Assembly: GCF_003569785.1 (NCBI RefSeq)
Contig: NZ_KZ984004.1
Span: 1 to 64,000 of the forward strand
Reading direction: 5' to 3'
Length of the DNA: 64,000 nucleotides
DNA from: Leucobacter sp. wl10
Lineage (GTDB): Bacteria > Actinomycetota > Actinomycetes > Actinomycetales > Microbacteriaceae
Made by a program: the position numbers and the translations under genes. The notes under the pieces are model-generated. The model ran no database searches. It was not told where the DNA came from and worked only from the letters and a program-made list of their open reading frames with translations. This document shows, one piece after another, positions 11,924-21,524 of this stretch. Position 1 is the first letter of the stretch. The number at the start of each line of letters is the position of its first letter.

Positions 11924-13446
11924 CAGAAGAAGCCCATCGGATTCTCGTCGTAGCTGACGAGCAGGTTCTTCGTCTGCTGGTAGTGGTCGAGCATCATCAG
12001 GTGGTTCTCGCGCCCGATGCCGCTCGACTTGTAGCCGCCGAAGGCCGCGTGCGCGGGATAGCTGTGGTAGTTGTTCACCCACACCCGGCCCGCCTCGATC
12101 GCGCGCCCCGCGCGATAAGCGGTGTTGCCGTCGCGGCTCCAGACGCCGGCGCCGAGACCGTAGAGCGTGTCGTTGGCGATGCGGATCGCATCGTCGAAGT
12201 CGGCGAAGGTGGTCACCGACACAACCGGCCCGAAGATCTCCTCCTGGAAGATGCGCATCGAGTTGTCGCCGCGGAAGATGGTCGGCTGGATGTAGAACCC
12301 CTCCGCGAACTCGCCCCCGAGCTCCTCGATCCCGCCGCCCGTGAGCACCTCGGCGCCTTCCTGGCGGCCGATGTCGAGGTACGACCTGATCTTCTCGAAC
12401 TGGTCGTTCGACGCCTGCGCGCCCACCATCGTGTCGGTGTCGAGCGGGTTGCCCCGCGTGATGCGCTCGGTGCGCTCCACCACGGCGTCGAGGAAGTCGC
12501 CCGCGATCGACTCCTGGATCAGCGCGCGCGACGGGCAGGTGCAGACCTCGCCCTGGTTCAGGGCGAACATCGCGAAGCCCTCCTGCGTCTTGTCCCAGTA
12601 AGCGTCGTCCTTCGCCATCACGTCCTCGAAGAAGAGGTTGGGGCTCTTGCCGCCGAGCTCCAGCGTGACGGGGATGATGTTGTCGGAGGCGTACTGCATG
12701 ATGAGGCGGCCGGTCGTGGTCTCGCCGGTGAACGCGATCTTGCGGATGCGCTTGTTCGACGCGAGCGGCTTGCCCGCCTCCGCGCCGAAGCCGTTCACGA
12801 TGTTGACGACGCCGGGCGGCAGCAGATCGCCGATCAGCTCGAACAGGAACATGATCGACGCCGGCGTCTGCTCGGCGGGCTTGATGACGACGGCGTTGCC
12901 CGCGGCGAGCGCCGGGGCGAGCTTCCAGGTGGCCATGAGGATCGGGAAGTTCCACGGAATGATCTGCCCGACGACGCCGAGCGGCTCGTGGAAGTGATAG
13001 GCGACCGTGTCGTGGTCGATCTGCGAGATCCCGCCCTCCTGCGCGCGGATCGCGCCGGCGAAGTAGCGGAAGTGGTCGATGGCGAGCGGGATGTCGGCGG
13101 CCAGCGTCTCGCGCACCGCCTTGCCGTTGTCCCAGGTCTCGGCCACCGCGATGGCCTCGAGGTTCTGCTCGATGCGGTCGGCGATCCTGTTCAGGATCAC
13201 CGCGCGCTCGGCGACGCTCGTCCTTCCCCAGGCAGGCGCGGCGGCGTGGGCCGCGTCGAGAGCGACCTCGATGTCCTCCGCGGTGCCGCGGGCGACCTCG
13301 CAGAAGGCCTTGCCGGTCACCGGCGACACGTTCTCGAAGTACTGCCCCTTAACGGGCGGCACCCACTCCCCGCCGATGTAGTGCTCGTAACGGCTCTTGA
13401 AGCTCGCGGGCGAGCCGGGCTGGCCCGGTGCTGCGTAGACGGTCAT
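11923..13446 (-). CDS. NAD-dependent aldehyde dehydrogenase (ExaC-type)
   Basis: This 507-residue enzyme oxidises short aldehydes such as acetaldehyde to acids. The NAD-binding region includes [20 protein letters not shown] and [10 protein letters not shown], the general base Glu is in LELGGKSPN, and the nucleophile Cys is in [11 protein letters not shown]. Its sequence is of the ExaC/AldB class found in ethanol oxidation. Together with the DUF779 gene downstream and the GAF-domain regulator upstream on the same strand, it forms a familiar actinobacterial aldehyde module. Confidence 0.95.
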   Translation of the reverse strand: MTVYAAPGQPGSPASFKSRYEHYIGGEWVPPVKGQYFENVSPVTGKAFCEVARGTAEDIEVALDAAHAAAPAWGRTSVAERAVILNRIADRIEQNLEAIAVAETWDNGKAVRETLAADIPLAIDHFRYFAGAIRAQEGGISQIDHDTVAYHFHEPLGVVGQIIPWNFPILMATWKLAPALAAGNAVVIKPAEQTPASIMFLFELIGDLLPPGVVNIVNGFGAEAGKPLASNKRIRKIAFTGETTTGRLIMQYASDNIIPVTLELGGKSPNLFFEDVMAKDDAYWDKTQEGFAMFALNQGEVCTCPSRALIQESIAGDFLDAVVERTERITRGNPLDTDTMVGAQASNDQFEKIRSYLDIGRQEGAEVLTGGGIEELGGEFAEGFYIQPTIFRGDNSMRIFQEEIFGPVVSVTTFADFDDAIRIANDTLYGLGAGVWSRDGNTAYRAGRAIEAGRVWVNNYHSYPAHAAFGGYKSSGIGRENHLMMLDHYQQTKNLLVSYDENPMGFF

Positions 13447-13523
13447 GGCTGTCTCCTTCGACGTCGCTGTCAGGACCCCTCATCCCTCGTCGGGATTCGG
13501 TTACGGGCAGGTTACGCGCGCCG

Positions 13524-13538
13524 ACGTTGCATCAACGT
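13524..13538. promoter_or_regulatory. short inverted/direct repeat upstream of aldehyde dehydrogenase
   Basis: ACGTTG-CAT-CAACGT is a perfect 6-bp inverted repeat. The 8-mer ACGTTGCA also recurs 11 bp later (13524 and 13535), one helical turn apart. It overlaps the 3' end of the GAF-regulator gene about 80 bp before the dehydrogenase start, a plausible activator site. It could also be chance. Confidence 0.35.
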
Positions 13539-14851
13539 TGCAGGGTCTCGAGCCTCGCGACGACCCGGGCTCGCTTCGGGGAGAGCGGCGGCAGCACCTG
13601 CAGCAGCGTCTCCCACACCTCCGCGTCGTCGGCGGCCCAGTTCTGGGCGTACTCGAACAGCGGATCGGCCGCCGCCGACTGCAGCACCGACTCCCGCAGC
13701 GTCCCGTCGACCTCGGCGCGCAGCCGCTCGGCGACCGGAGCATCGGAGGCCGGCAGCACCGGCCCCTCGTAGGCGGCGAGCGCGAGCCGGTGCGCTCCGC
13801 GCCCGAGCGCCTCGAGCGTCTCGACCGCATCGATGCGCAGCGCGCGGTCGAGGCGGTAGGGGCGCGAGAGCAGGCCGATCCCGCGCTGTCCCAGCCACCT
13901 GCGCAGCCGCACCATCTCGGCGCGAAGGGTCTGCTCCGACGCGGCGTCGCCGTAGACCTGTTCGGCGAGGGCGGCGGCCCCGAGCCCCTGCGGGGCGCCC
14001 GCGAGGGCGAGCAGGATCTCGGCGTGCCTGCCGCTGACGGGCATCGATCCGTCGGCGTGCTCGAGCAGCGCGGGATCGCGCCCCAGCAGCACCAGCCGCG
14101 GCGCGATCGGCGCGGCCCGGCGCCTCGGCCGCTCGCTCTCGATGAGCGAGCGCAGCGACTCGAGCTTCAGCTCGGCCTCGACCGCGGCGAGCGTCGCCTC
14201 CACGAGCGGGAGGATGTGCGGCGACGCGGCGACGTCGCCGCCCGTGACGTCGATGACGCCGATGATGGCCCCGCTCGCCGGGTCGTGCACGGGTGCGGCG
14301 GTGCAGCTCCACTGGTGCACGGCGCGGTTGTAGTGCTCGGCTCCGAGCACCTGGATCGCGTGGTCGAGCGCCAGCGCACTGCCGGGGGCGCTCGTGCCCA
14401 CCGCCGCCTCCGACCAGTCCATCCCCGCACGGAATCCCATGTCCTCGGCCCTCGACCGCAGCCCCGGATCGCCGTCGAGCCACAGCAGTCGGCCGGCCGC
14501 GTCACCCACGGCCACGATGAGTCCCGAGTCGCCGGCCTCCTCGAAGAGCAGCCGCTGCACGACGGGGAGCACCCGCGCGATGGGGTGGACGCGGCGCAGC
14601 TCCGCCAGCTCCTCGCCGGTGAGGGCGGGCCCCTCGGGTGCGCGGAACGGATCGATCGTGCCCTGCTGCGACCTCAGCCAGGACTCCACGACCACCGGGC
14701 GCAGCTCGGCCCGGGCGGCGAATCGCTCGAGCGAGGCGGGATCGTCGGCCGATACCGCCCCGGCGATGAAGGCCTCGTGCGCCTGTGCGAGACGTCGGCG
14801 CCGCTCACGGGCCGACTCGCCGCTGCGCAGTGCGCGCCACTCGCTCGCCAC
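13532..14851 (-). CDS. GAF-domain transcriptional regulator of the aldehyde module
   Basis: This protein of about 439 residues has an AcoR-like N-terminal sensor: a HPIARVLPVVQRLL segment, then a GAF domain with GLIVAVGDAAGRLLWL, SEAAVGTSAPG and HQWSCTAAPVHDPASG. It lacks the sigma-54 AAA+ domain. The C-terminal part instead resembles the winged DNA-binding region of actinobacterial GAF regulators (SEQTLRAEMVRLRRWLG). The GTG at 14851 is preferred because GAAGGAGGA lies 7 bp upstream. It is 85 bp upstream of the dehydrogenase on the same strand, so activation of that gene in response to an aldehyde or alcohol is likely. Confidence 0.85.
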   Translation of the reverse strand: MASEWRALRSGESARERRRRLAQAHEAFIAGAVSADDPASLERFAARAELRPVVVESWLRSQQGTIDPFRAPEGPALTGEELAELRRVHPIARVLPVVQRLLFEEAGDSGLIVAVGDAAGRLLWLDGDPGLRSRAEDMGFRAGMDWSEAAVGTSAPGSALALDHAIQVLGAEHYNRAVHQWSCTAAPVHDPASGAIIGVIDVTGGDVAASPHILPLVEATLAAVEAELKLESLRSLIESERPRRRAAPIAPRLVLLGRDPALLEHADGSMPVSGRHAEILLALAGAPQGLGAAALAEQVYGDAASEQTLRAEMVRLRRWLGQRGIGLLSRPYRLDRALRIDAVETLEALGRGAHRLALAAYEGPVLPASDAPVAERLRAEVDGTLRESVLQSAAADPLFEYAQNWAADDAEVWETLLQVLPPLSPKRARVVARLETLQR

Positions 14852-14966
14852 TCCGGCTCCTCCTTCGCAGCCCGTCCCCCGCCTCTTCCGAGGGTAGCCG
14901 AGAACCGCGCCGGCCACGACCGTCGCGCGAGGCGGATCCGCCCCGGGGCGCAGAGTCGTCGGCGCG

Positions 14967-16058
14967 CTACGATCCCGAGCGGTAGAGCGCCAGCAGCCCG
15001 GCGACGCCGTCCGACTCCCAGGCCTCGAGCTGCTGCTGCGCCGGACCGCGGTCGGCTCGCCGCCGCGCGACGAACCGCTCGACCAGTTCGGCGTCGCCGG
15101 CTGCGCTCAACTCGTCGGCCGCGTGCTCGAGCATCGCGTCGACCAGCTGGAACGCCGGACGCGGCTCGCCGTCCAGTGGATCGAAGAGCCGGCCCCGCAG
15201 CCCGTCCCGGGCGGCCAGCCAGTGCGCGCCGCGCAGCAGGTCGGGCTGCGGGTACGTCGGGAGCTCGCCGAGCTCGTACTCGCGCAGGCCGCGAGCCGCG
15301 AGTGCGCGAAAGATCATGGCGAGGGCGATCGCGTCCTCCGACTCGAGCTGCGCATCGGCCGTGCGCAGCTCGATCGTGGGGAATCGCTCCGAGAGCCGGA
15401 TCGACCAGTTCACGAGCGCCGTGTCGACGAGCGCCCCCGCCCGCACGAGTCCGGCTACCACGCTCCGGTACTCGGAGCCGTCGGCGAAGGCGGGCGGGTA
15501 ACCGGAGGTGGGCCACTGCTGGGTGAGCAGATAGCGCCAGCTGGCGTACCCTGTGCGCTCGCCCAGGTAGACGGGCGAGTTGGCGGCGAGAGCGGCGAGG
15601 GTCGGCGACCAGCGGGCGAAGCGGGCGATCGCCTGCACGCCGGCGTCTCGCGAGGGAACCTCGACGTGCACGTGGGCGCCCGTCGAGTAGTAGCGCGCGA
15701 CCGATCCGCGCGCCGAGTCGGCGATCTCGAGGTAGCGGGGCTTCGCGACGACCCGGCCGGGCTCGTCGCCGCCGACGGGGGGCAGGCCGGTGCCCGCGAG
15801 CACCAGTCCCAGCTCCTCAGCCGCGGCCGCCGCCGTCGCGCGGAACCCGCCGAGAGCGTCGCGCGCCTCGTCGGCCCGCTCGCAGACAGGGGTGGCGGTC
15901 TCGAGCTGGCAGTGGAAGAACTCGTGCTCGGCGCGCAGTCCCGGCAGCGCCTCGATCAGCTCCTCGGCGCCGTCGCTCGGGAGCCCCGACTCCGCGTCGA
16001 GCAGCAGGTACTCCTCTTCGACACCGAACCTCGGCGCGCGGGTGGAAGCTGCGACCAT
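14967..16058 (-). CDS. carboxylate-amine ligase, YbdK/GCS2 family
   Basis: This 363-residue protein is of the glutamate-cysteine ligase type 2 fold. The opening FGVEEEYLLLD motif contributes metal-binding glutamates. FFHCQLETATPVCE and YYSTGAHVHVEVPSRD form the substrate and ATP pocket, and IELRTADAQ follows later. Proteins of this group have weak gamma-glutamylcysteine synthetase activity in Escherichia coli; in actinobacteria, which use mycothiol, the true substrate is often unclear. The ATG at 16058 is chosen because AGGTGG lies just upstream and family similarity begins 10 residues later. Confidence 0.88.
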   Translation of the reverse strand: MVAASTRAPRFGVEEEYLLLDAESGLPSDGAEELIEALPGLRAEHEFFHCQLETATPVCERADEARDALGGFRATAAAAAEELGLVLAGTGLPPVGGDEPGRVVAKPRYLEIADSARGSVARYYSTGAHVHVEVPSRDAGVQAIARFARWSPTLAALAANSPVYLGERTGYASWRYLLTQQWPTSGYPPAFADGSEYRSVVAGLVRAGALVDTALVNWSIRLSERFPTIELRTADAQLESEDAIALAMIFRALAARGLREYELGELPTYPQPDLLRGAHWLAARDGLRGRLFDPLDGEPRPAFQLVDAMLEHAADELSAAGDAELVERFVARRRADRGPAQQQLEAWESDGVAGLLALYRSGS

Positions 16059-16148
16059 CGCACCACCTGCCCTTCTCGCAAGAGTTCCAGTGTGGCACAG
16101 GCCGCCCTCCGCGATCGCCACTGTTACGGCGGCGGCGCGGAGGCCGCA

Positions 16149-16952
16149 TCACAGCACGGGGTTGCGCAGGATCCCGACCCCCGCGATCTCCACCTCGACG
16201 GTGTCTCCGGACTCGAGCGGGCCGACCCCCGCGGGCGTGCCCGTGAGGATCACATCGCCGGGCAGCAGCGTGAAGGCCTGCGAGGCGTGGGCCACGATGC
16301 GGGCGAGCGAGTGGATCAGCTGCGAGGTGCGGCCCTCCTGGCGCACCTCGCCGTTCACGCGCGTGACCAAGCGGGCATCGGCGAGATCCGGATCCGTCTC
16401 GATCACCGGGCCCAGCGGGCAGAACGTGTCGAAGCCCTTGCCCCGCGCCCACTGCCCGTCCTTGATCTGCAGATCGCGGGCCGTGACGTCGTTGGCGCAG
16501 GTGAATCCGAAGACGTACTGCAGCGCCTCCTCCTCCGGCACGTCCTTGGCCACCGCGCCGATCACCATGGCCAGCTCGCCCTCGTGCTCCACGCGGTCCG
16601 AGATCGCGGGCCGCACGATCGGCTCGCCCGGCCCGATCACCGAGGTGTTGGGCTTGAGGAACAGCAGCGGCTCCTCGGGGGCGTCGCCGCCGGTCTCCGA
16701 GCGCATCTCGGCCACGTGATCGGCGTAGTTCTTGCCGACGCAGACCACCTTCGAGCGGGGAATCACGGGCGCGAGCAGCCGCGCCTCCTCGAGGCGGATC
16801 CGACGGCCAGTGGTGTCGAAGCCCGAGATCATCGGATCGCCGCTCAGCTCGACCAGTTCGAGGCCCCCGCCCCGGCCGTCGCCGTTCCCCTCGGCCTCGT
16901 CGAGGATGCCGAACGAGATCTCGCCCTCGAACTGGAAGCGCGCGACCTTCAC
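16149..16952 (-). CDS. fumarylacetoacetate hydrolase family protein
   Basis: This 267-residue metal-dependent hydrolase/isomerase of the FAH superfamily has [16 protein letters not shown], the metal ligands in [13 protein letters not shown], and the closing [21 protein letters not shown]. It fits the acylpyruvase or 2-hydroxyhepta-2,4-diene-1,7-dioate isomerase-like subgroup that degrades or repairs 2-oxo acids. The GTG at 16952 overlaps the ilvE stop (GTGA), so it is made with the branched-chain aminotransferase. That link suggests 2-oxo-acid housekeeping, but the substrate is not determined. Confidence 0.88.
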   Translation of the reverse strand: MKVARFQFEGEISFGILDEAEGNGDGRGGGLELVELSGDPMISGFDTTGRRIRLEEARLLAPVIPRSKVVCVGKNYADHVAEMRSETGGDAPEEPLLFLKPNTSVIGPGEPIVRPAISDRVEHEGELAMVIGAVAKDVPEEEALQYVFGFTCANDVTARDLQIKDGQWARGKGFDTFCPLGPVIETDPDLADARLVTRVNGEVRQEGRTSQLIHSLARIVAHASQAFTLLPGDVILTGTPAGVGPLESGDTVEVEIAGVGILRNPVL

Positions 16953-18064
16953 GCCTGCGCCCCCGCGGGCTGAGCGGCGGGCACGATCACGTCGAGCCAG
17001 CCGTGGCGATCCTCCCGGGTGCCGCTCTGGATGCCCGTGAGCTCCTCCCGCAGCGACATGGTCAGCTCGCCGGGAGCGGCGTCGCAGAAGTCGATGTCGA
17101 GGCCCTCGCCCTTCAGCTGCCGGATCGGGGTGATCACGGCCGCGGTGCCGCAGGCGAACGCCTCGGTGATGCTGCCGTCGGTCACGCCCTCGCGCCACTC
17201 GGTCACGGTGAGGTCGCGCTCCTCCACCTCGTGGCCGCGATCCTTCGCGAGCCGGATCAGGCTGCGGCGGGTCACGCCGTCGAGGATGTTGCCGTTGAGC
17301 CGGGGGGTGAGCAGCGTGCCGTCGGCGCGCACGAGGAACAGGTTCATGCCGCCGAGCTCGTCGATGGTGTCGACCGTCGCGGAGTCGGTGAACAGCACCT
17401 GCTGACAGCCGTTCTCGGCGGCGACCCGCTGCGGCAGCAGCGAGGCCGCGTAGTTGCCGCCGCACTTCGCAGCGCCCGTGCCGCCGCGGCCCGCGCGGGC
17501 GAGATCCTGCGACAACCAGATCGACACGGGCTGCACGCCACCGCTGAAGTACGGCCCGGCGGGGCTCGCGATCACGAGGAAGCGGGCGCGCTCGGCCGCG
17601 CGCACCCCGAGGAAGTTCTCGTCGGCGATCATGAACGGCCGCAGGTAGAGGCTCTGATCCTGCCCGCCCGGCACCCAGTCGGCGTCGATGCGCACGAGCT
17701 CGCGGATGGCCCGCACGAAGAGCTCCTCCGGCAGCTCGGGCAGCGCGAGCCGGTGGGCCGACTCGTTGAGGCGCCTCGCGTTGGCCTCCGGGCGGAAGGT
17801 CACAATCGAACCGTCGGGGCGGCGGTACGCCTTGAGCCCCTCGAAGATCTCCTGGCCGTAGTGCAGCACCGAGGAGGCCGGATGCATCGCGATCGGCCCG
17901 TAGGGGATGATCTCGGCGTCGTGCCACCCGGCATCCCGCGTCCACACGATCGAGACCATGTGGTCGGTGAAGCGGTTGCCGAAGCCGGGATCGCTCAGGA
18001 TCGCCTCGCGATCGGCGGCGGGCAGCCTCTCGGCCTCGGTGCGGGTGAATGCCAGGTCAGTCAT
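16949..18064 (-). CDS. ilvE: branched-chain amino-acid aminotransferase
   Basis: This PLP enzyme (class IV aminotransferase, 371 residues) performs the last step of leucine, isoleucine and valine synthesis. The PLP lysine lies in [12 protein letters not shown], and the conserved [15 protein letters not shown] and [13 protein letters not shown] blocks are intact. Its stop overlaps the FAH-family start, and leuB lies 32 bp upstream on the same strand, so leuB-ilvE-FAH form an apparent operon for leucine synthesis. Confidence 0.96.
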   Translation of the reverse strand: MTDLAFTRTEAERLPAADREAILSDPGFGNRFTDHMVSIVWTRDAGWHDAEIIPYGPIAMHPASSVLHYGQEIFEGLKAYRRPDGSIVTFRPEANARRLNESAHRLALPELPEELFVRAIRELVRIDADWVPGGQDQSLYLRPFMIADENFLGVRAAERARFLVIASPAGPYFSGGVQPVSIWLSQDLARAGRGGTGAAKCGGNYAASLLPQRVAAENGCQQVLFTDSATVDTIDELGGMNLFLVRADGTLLTPRLNGNILDGVTRRSLIRLAKDRGHEVEERDLTVTEWREGVTDGSITEAFACGTAAVITPIRQLKGEGLDIDFCDAAPGELTMSLREELTGIQSGTREDRHGWLDVIVPAAQPAGAQA

Positions 18065-18096
18065 GGGTGTGCTCTCTTGCTTCGAGGGGCTGGAGG

Positions 18097-19161
18097 TCAG
18101 TCGCCGCGGCGCGGCAGCCGCGCGATCACGGCATCGCCGATCTCGGCGGTGGAGCGCCGAGCGCTGACGCGAGCGGCGAGGTCCGCGCGCACGGCGTCGC
18201 GCACGCGATCGCCCTCGGCTCCGAGGCCGAGGTGGTCGAGCATGAGGGCCGCGGAGAGGATCGCCGCTGTCGGGTCCGCCTTCTGCTGCCCCGCGATGTC
18301 GGGCGCAGATCCGTGTACGGGCTCGAACATGCTCGGGAACGAGCCGTCGGGATTGATGTTGCCGCTGGCCGCGAGCCCGATGCCGCCGCCGATGGCGCCG
18401 GCCAGGTCCGTGAGGATGTCTCCGAACAGGTTATCAGTGACGATCACGTCGAAGCGAGCAGGATCCTGCACCATGAAGATGGTGGCCGCGTCGACGTGCA
18501 TGTAGTCGACGGCGATCTCGGGATACTCCGCGGCAACGGCCTGCACGATGCGCTGCCAGGCGGCGCCGGCGTGCACGAGCACGTTGGTCTTGTGCACCCA
18601 GGTGAGCCTCTTGCGCGGACGATTCCGCGAGGTCTCGAAGGCGTAGCGCACCACCCGCTCGATGCCGAGAGCCGTGTTGACCGAGACCTCCGTCGCCACC
18701 TCGTTCGGGGTGCCGGGCCGCAGCCGACCGCCGTTGCCGGCGTACGGGCCCTCGGTGCCCTCGCGCACGACCACGAAATCGACCTCGCCCGGGTTTCTGA
18801 GCGTCGACTCGACCCCCGGGAACAGCGTGCAGGGGCGCACGTTCGCGTAGTGCTCGAAGTCGAAGCGCAGCTTGAGCAGCAGGCCCCGCTCGATGTTGGC
18901 GTGCTTGAGGCGCGGGTCGTTCGGAGCGCCGCCGACCGCGCCGAAGAGGATCGCGTCGTGCTGTGCGATCGCGGCCTGCTCCTGGGCCGGCAGCGTGTCC
19001 CCCGTCTCGAGGTAGCGCTCCGCCCCCAGCTTGAACTCCGTGCGGTCGAGCGCGACGTCGCCGCCCGCCAGCACCGCGTCGAGCACGCGATTCGCCTGCT
19101 CGATCACCTCGGGTCCGATACCGTCGCCCGGGATGACGGCGAGCCTGATGGTGCGGGTCAC
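18097..19161 (-). CDS. leuB: 3-isopropylmalate dehydrogenase
   Basis: This NAD-dependent beta-decarboxylating dehydrogenase acts in leucine synthesis (354 residues). The opening [16 protein letters not shown], the [14 protein letters not shown] loop and the metal-binding [14 protein letters not shown] and [11 protein letters not shown] segments are all present. It heads the leuB-ilvE-FAH run. The leuCD and leuA genes are not in the window. Confidence 0.96.
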   Translation of the reverse strand: MTRTIRLAVIPGDGIGPEVIEQANRVLDAVLAGGDVALDRTEFKLGAERYLETGDTLPAQEQAAIAQHDAILFGAVGGAPNDPRLKHANIERGLLLKLRFDFEHYANVRPCTLFPGVESTLRNPGEVDFVVVREGTEGPYAGNGGRLRPGTPNEVATEVSVNTALGIERVVRYAFETSRNRPRKRLTWVHKTNVLVHAGAAWQRIVQAVAAEYPEIAVDYMHVDAATIFMVQDPARFDVIVTDNLFGDILTDLAGAIGGGIGLAASGNINPDGSFPSMFEPVHGSAPDIAGQQKADPTAAILSAALMLDHLGLGAEGDRVRDAVRADLAARVSARRSTAEIGDAVIARLPRRGD

Positions 19162-19276
19162 TGAACGCTCCTCTTCGTGCTGGGACTGAGCGCCTCCAGC
19201 TTACTCGCGTCTCGCCCCCGGGCCGCCCCCGGACTTCACGCTCGGCAGGGTTCTGGGCCCGGTTCTCGGCACTTCT

Positions 19277-19343
19277 CCGATCCGTGTGCGCCTTTCTGCC
19301 GCTTCGGCTCGTGTGAACCCCCCGAAAGGCGCACACGGATCGG
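19277..19343. repeat. intergenic hairpin with 20-bp perfect arms
   Basis: The arms CCGATCCGTGTGCGCCTTTC (19277-19296) and its exact reverse complement (19324-19343) are separated by 27 bp. They lie in the gap of about 290 bp between leuB and the integrated element. There is no T-run on either side, so it is not a standard terminator. The length and perfection suggest a repetitive intergenic element or a recombination/replication structure. Confidence 0.7.
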
Positions 19344-19450
19344 CTCGACGGCCGCGCCGACCCCGGCGGGCGGCGGGCGGCGGGGCCGGATCGGTGCCGG
19401 GGCGGGGTCTGCCGCCCGAGGCTGCGGGACACCGGCGCTTGACGGCACGA

Positions 19451-19532
19451 ATGCGAAAACACCCGCCTGAGCGGGGGTTTTCGTTCCGGTGACCCCAGCG
19501 GGATTCGAACCGGCGTTACCGCCGCGAGAGGG
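19451..19532. repeat. attL-side direct repeat (partial tRNA-Glu)
   Basis: This is the left copy of the 82-bp repeat: terminator hairpin plus the tRNA-Glu 3' half. It differs from the right copy at three positions, one of which (C to G in the T-arm) would break the T-stem. The DNA then diverges completely, so this copy is not a functional tRNA. Confidence 0.88.
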
Positions 19533-19654
19533 AGTTCAGAGTGCCCGAATCGACGTGATCGCCTCGGGACTTGCCTGTGTTTCAGTGCTTCCCGAGTGTG
19601 TCGAGTGCGGCGCGAAAGTTCTCTTCGTCGGGGTTCGTTGCCAAAATGTTGCCA

Positions 19655-19840
19655 CTAGATGTTGCCGATGCGCAGGTCGTTTACAAGCCAATCCGCGACA
19701 TGAGAACGAACTGCGGCCTCATCCGAGAGGTCGACTGACTTATAGATCATTCCCACAAAGTCGGTCGGCATCTTCTCGATCGATCCGTCCTTTAGGAGTG
19801 CAACACGACGGCCTGTCATAAGCATCGCCCCAACCTCCGA
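19655..19840 (-). pseudogene. 3' remnant of a TIR-like nucleotide-binding protein
   Basis: The last 60 or so codons before the stop at 19655 read MTGRRVALLKDGSIEKMPTD and then FVGMIYKSVDL, a pattern that resembles the C-terminal end of TIR-like nucleotide-binding proteins (predicted phage-defence sensors). No matching N-terminal part exists; upstream the DNA changes to relaxase sequence at about 19840. An ATG at 19825 has GGAGG eight bases upstream, so a tiny peptide could be made. The family assignment rests on a short segment and is tentative. Confidence 0.4.
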
Positions 19841-20142
19841 GATTTCGGTACATTCACCACCATTTCCGCGAACCGCGGCGACCCACGCCGTCCATGACCG
19901 GGCAGGCGCGGCTTGCCCATCGACTCTCCCGTGAGCGGATTCGTCCAGTCCACCCATTTCGCATATTCGTCCGAGGTCAGTCCAAGCTCGCCAATCACAC
20001 GGCCCTCGGCGTCGACTGCGGTGAACTCCGCCAGAGCGGTTCCGCCCTCCAGGTAATAGTCGTCGGCTCGCGATCGGTCGGACTCCAGGTAGCGACGGGC
20101 ATCCGCGCCGGAGCCCCGGAAGAGGATCACGCCGCCCTTCAT
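19816..20142 (-). pseudogene. MobF/TrwC-type relaxase, 5' fragment
   Basis: This begins with the typical actinobacterial relaxase opening MKGGVILFRGSGADARRYLE, continues through YYLEGGTALAEF and VDWTNPLTGESMGKPR, and reaches RFAEMVVNVPKS. The real protein would go on for over 1000 residues with the HUH catalytic domain and helicase. Here homology stops after about 101 residues and a foreign tail ends at 19816. The start at 20142 has AAGGTCGGA upstream. This shows the element once carried a conjugative relaxase that was lost by deletion. Confidence 0.8.
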
Positions 20143-20471
20143 GCTCCGACCTTTCACTATCTCATGTTCTTGCAAATACCTACGGTAGCATACGTTCATT
20201 CGGAGGAACAGGGGCAAGAGCGCTCGAGGCATCAGTGGAATCGGCTGGTGTGGTTGTGTGTCGCTGTCGCCATGCGGCTCAACGGTAAGGATGACGTTAC
20301 TGGTGCCTTCCGCCGTCGGAGACGCGGAGATTTCCTTGCTGCCGCAGCATTCAGGGTCGATGTAGACCGAACCGGCATTGTCCGAGATCACCCCAGCGCC
20401 TGGACACCACAGGATCACAAGATCACACGGCGTTGATCTGACGTGTAGTGCGCAGTCACGACCCCTAACGG
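20143..20471. other. intergenic stretch inside the element
   Basis: No gene is recognised in these 329 bp. It is the promoter side of the relaxase fragment and the downstream side of the WYL-regulator gene. An extended open frame continues 5' of the relaxase start but its translation shows no family resemblance. Confidence 0.4.
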
Positions 20472-21485
20472 CTATGCGGTCGCGACGGCTGCAAGGTAGC
20501 GGCGGCCCAACGTCCGCATATGCTCCACTAACTCCGGCGGCTCGGTCGCCTCGAAGTCGAGACCGAGCATGCCGACGTACACCGCGATAATCTCGAGGCT
20601 GTCCGCGCCGGTGACAAGAACACAGCTCGATTCGTCAATCGCCTCAACCACGCCCACAGTTGCGTTGATCCGCGACAGCACTTTTTCGGCCGGTGCATGC
20701 ACGGTGATCCGCGCGTGTACTCGCCAGCCTGCGGCCGCCACGTCGCGAAGCACAAAACTGGTGAAGTCTCCGCCCGGCAGCTCGACCGGAACGAACTTCC
20801 GCGCGGTTGCCAGTTTCAGAGTCATCCAGTCGACGCGGTAGGTGTTCCATGCTCCGGTCTCAGGGCCGCGGGCGACGAGATACCAGTGTCGCTCCCAGCT
20901 CACTAGCCGGTACGGCTCAACGAGGATCGGCCAGTCGGAGAACTCCGCCGAGGCATCGTTGCGCACCGGCCCGTCTTCGGGACGCATGGGAGCGGAGTAG
21001 CCGAACCGGAGTAGGTGCTGGTCGCGGATTGCTGCGGCAATCACAGCAAGAGTCTCAGCGCCCACTTCGGGATCCGGCACATTGCTGCCGGTGTTTGTTG
21101 GCCCGTCTGTCGTGGTCTCGTGCAGCGCGGTGACCATGCGGCGGAGTCGATGCGGAAGCACCTGTTCCAGCTTGGCAAGAGCTCGTGAGCTGCTCTCCTC
21201 GATCCCAGTCACCCCACGGCCTGCGCGGAGCCCGATGGCGACCGCCACCGCTTCCTCGTCGTCAAGGAGCAGAGGCGGCATCTTCCCTCCCGGCCCGAGC
21301 CGGTAACCCCCGGTCGCGCCCCGTGTCGCCTCAATCGGATAGCCAAGTTCGCGCAGTCGGTCGATGTCGTTGCGGATCGTACGTCGGCTCACACCCAGAC
21401 GCTCCGCCAACTCGGCCCCGGGCCACTCCGGCCGAGACTGTAAGAGCGCCAGCAGGGCGAGCAGCCGGGAGGACGTTTCTAGCAT
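20472..21485 (-). CDS. WYL-domain transcriptional regulator
   Basis: This 337-residue protein has an N-terminal HTH-11 winged helix (ELAERLGVSRRTIRNDIDRL), a linker, and a WYL ligand-sensing domain (VSWERHWYLVARGPETGAWN around residues 190-210). A C-terminal WCX-like region follows. It is divergently oriented from the epoxide hydrolase gene with only 39 bp between, and a 19-bp inverted repeat covers that interval, so it probably controls both genes. WYL regulators often act as repressors in stress or defence contexts. The ligand is unknown. Confidence 0.9.
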   Translation of the reverse strand: MLETSSRLLALLALLQSRPEWPGAELAERLGVSRRTIRNDIDRLRELGYPIEATRGATGGYRLGPGGKMPPLLLDDEEAVAVAIGLRAGRGVTGIEESSSRALAKLEQVLPHRLRRMVTALHETTTDGPTNTGSNVPDPEVGAETLAVIAAAIRDQHLLRFGYSAPMRPEDGPVRNDASAEFSDWPILVEPYRLVSWERHWYLVARGPETGAWNTYRVDWMTLKLATARKFVPVELPGGDFTSFVLRDVAAAGWRVHARITVHAPAEKVLSRINATVGVVEAIDESSCVLVTGADSLEIIAVYVGMLGLDFEATEPPELVEHMRTLGRRYLAAVATA

Positions 21486-21504
21486 GGAAAAATCATACGC
21501 GATT

Positions 21505-21523
21505 TAGGAATCTAATCTTCCTA
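21505..21523. promoter_or_regulatory. 19-bp inverted repeat between WYL regulator and hydrolase
   Basis: TAGGAA-N7-TTCCTA with perfect 6-bp arms lies 1 bp before the epoxide hydrolase ATG and 20 bp from the divergent WYL start. A protein bound here would block initiation of the hydrolase transcript, whose start lacks a clear ribosome-binding site and may be leaderless. A WYL operator is the obvious inference. Confidence 0.55.
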
Positions 21524-21524
21524 T

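Noticed and set aside
19484-19560. A second tRNA-Glu gene at the left repeat
   Set aside because: Only the 3' half is present, a T-stem position is mutated, and no anticodon arm or 5' half follows, so it is an attachment-site copy.
20143-20418. Longer N-terminus for the relaxase fragment
   Set aside because: The frame is open upstream but the added residues have no relaxase similarity, and the ATG at 20142 with its ribosome-binding site matches the family start.
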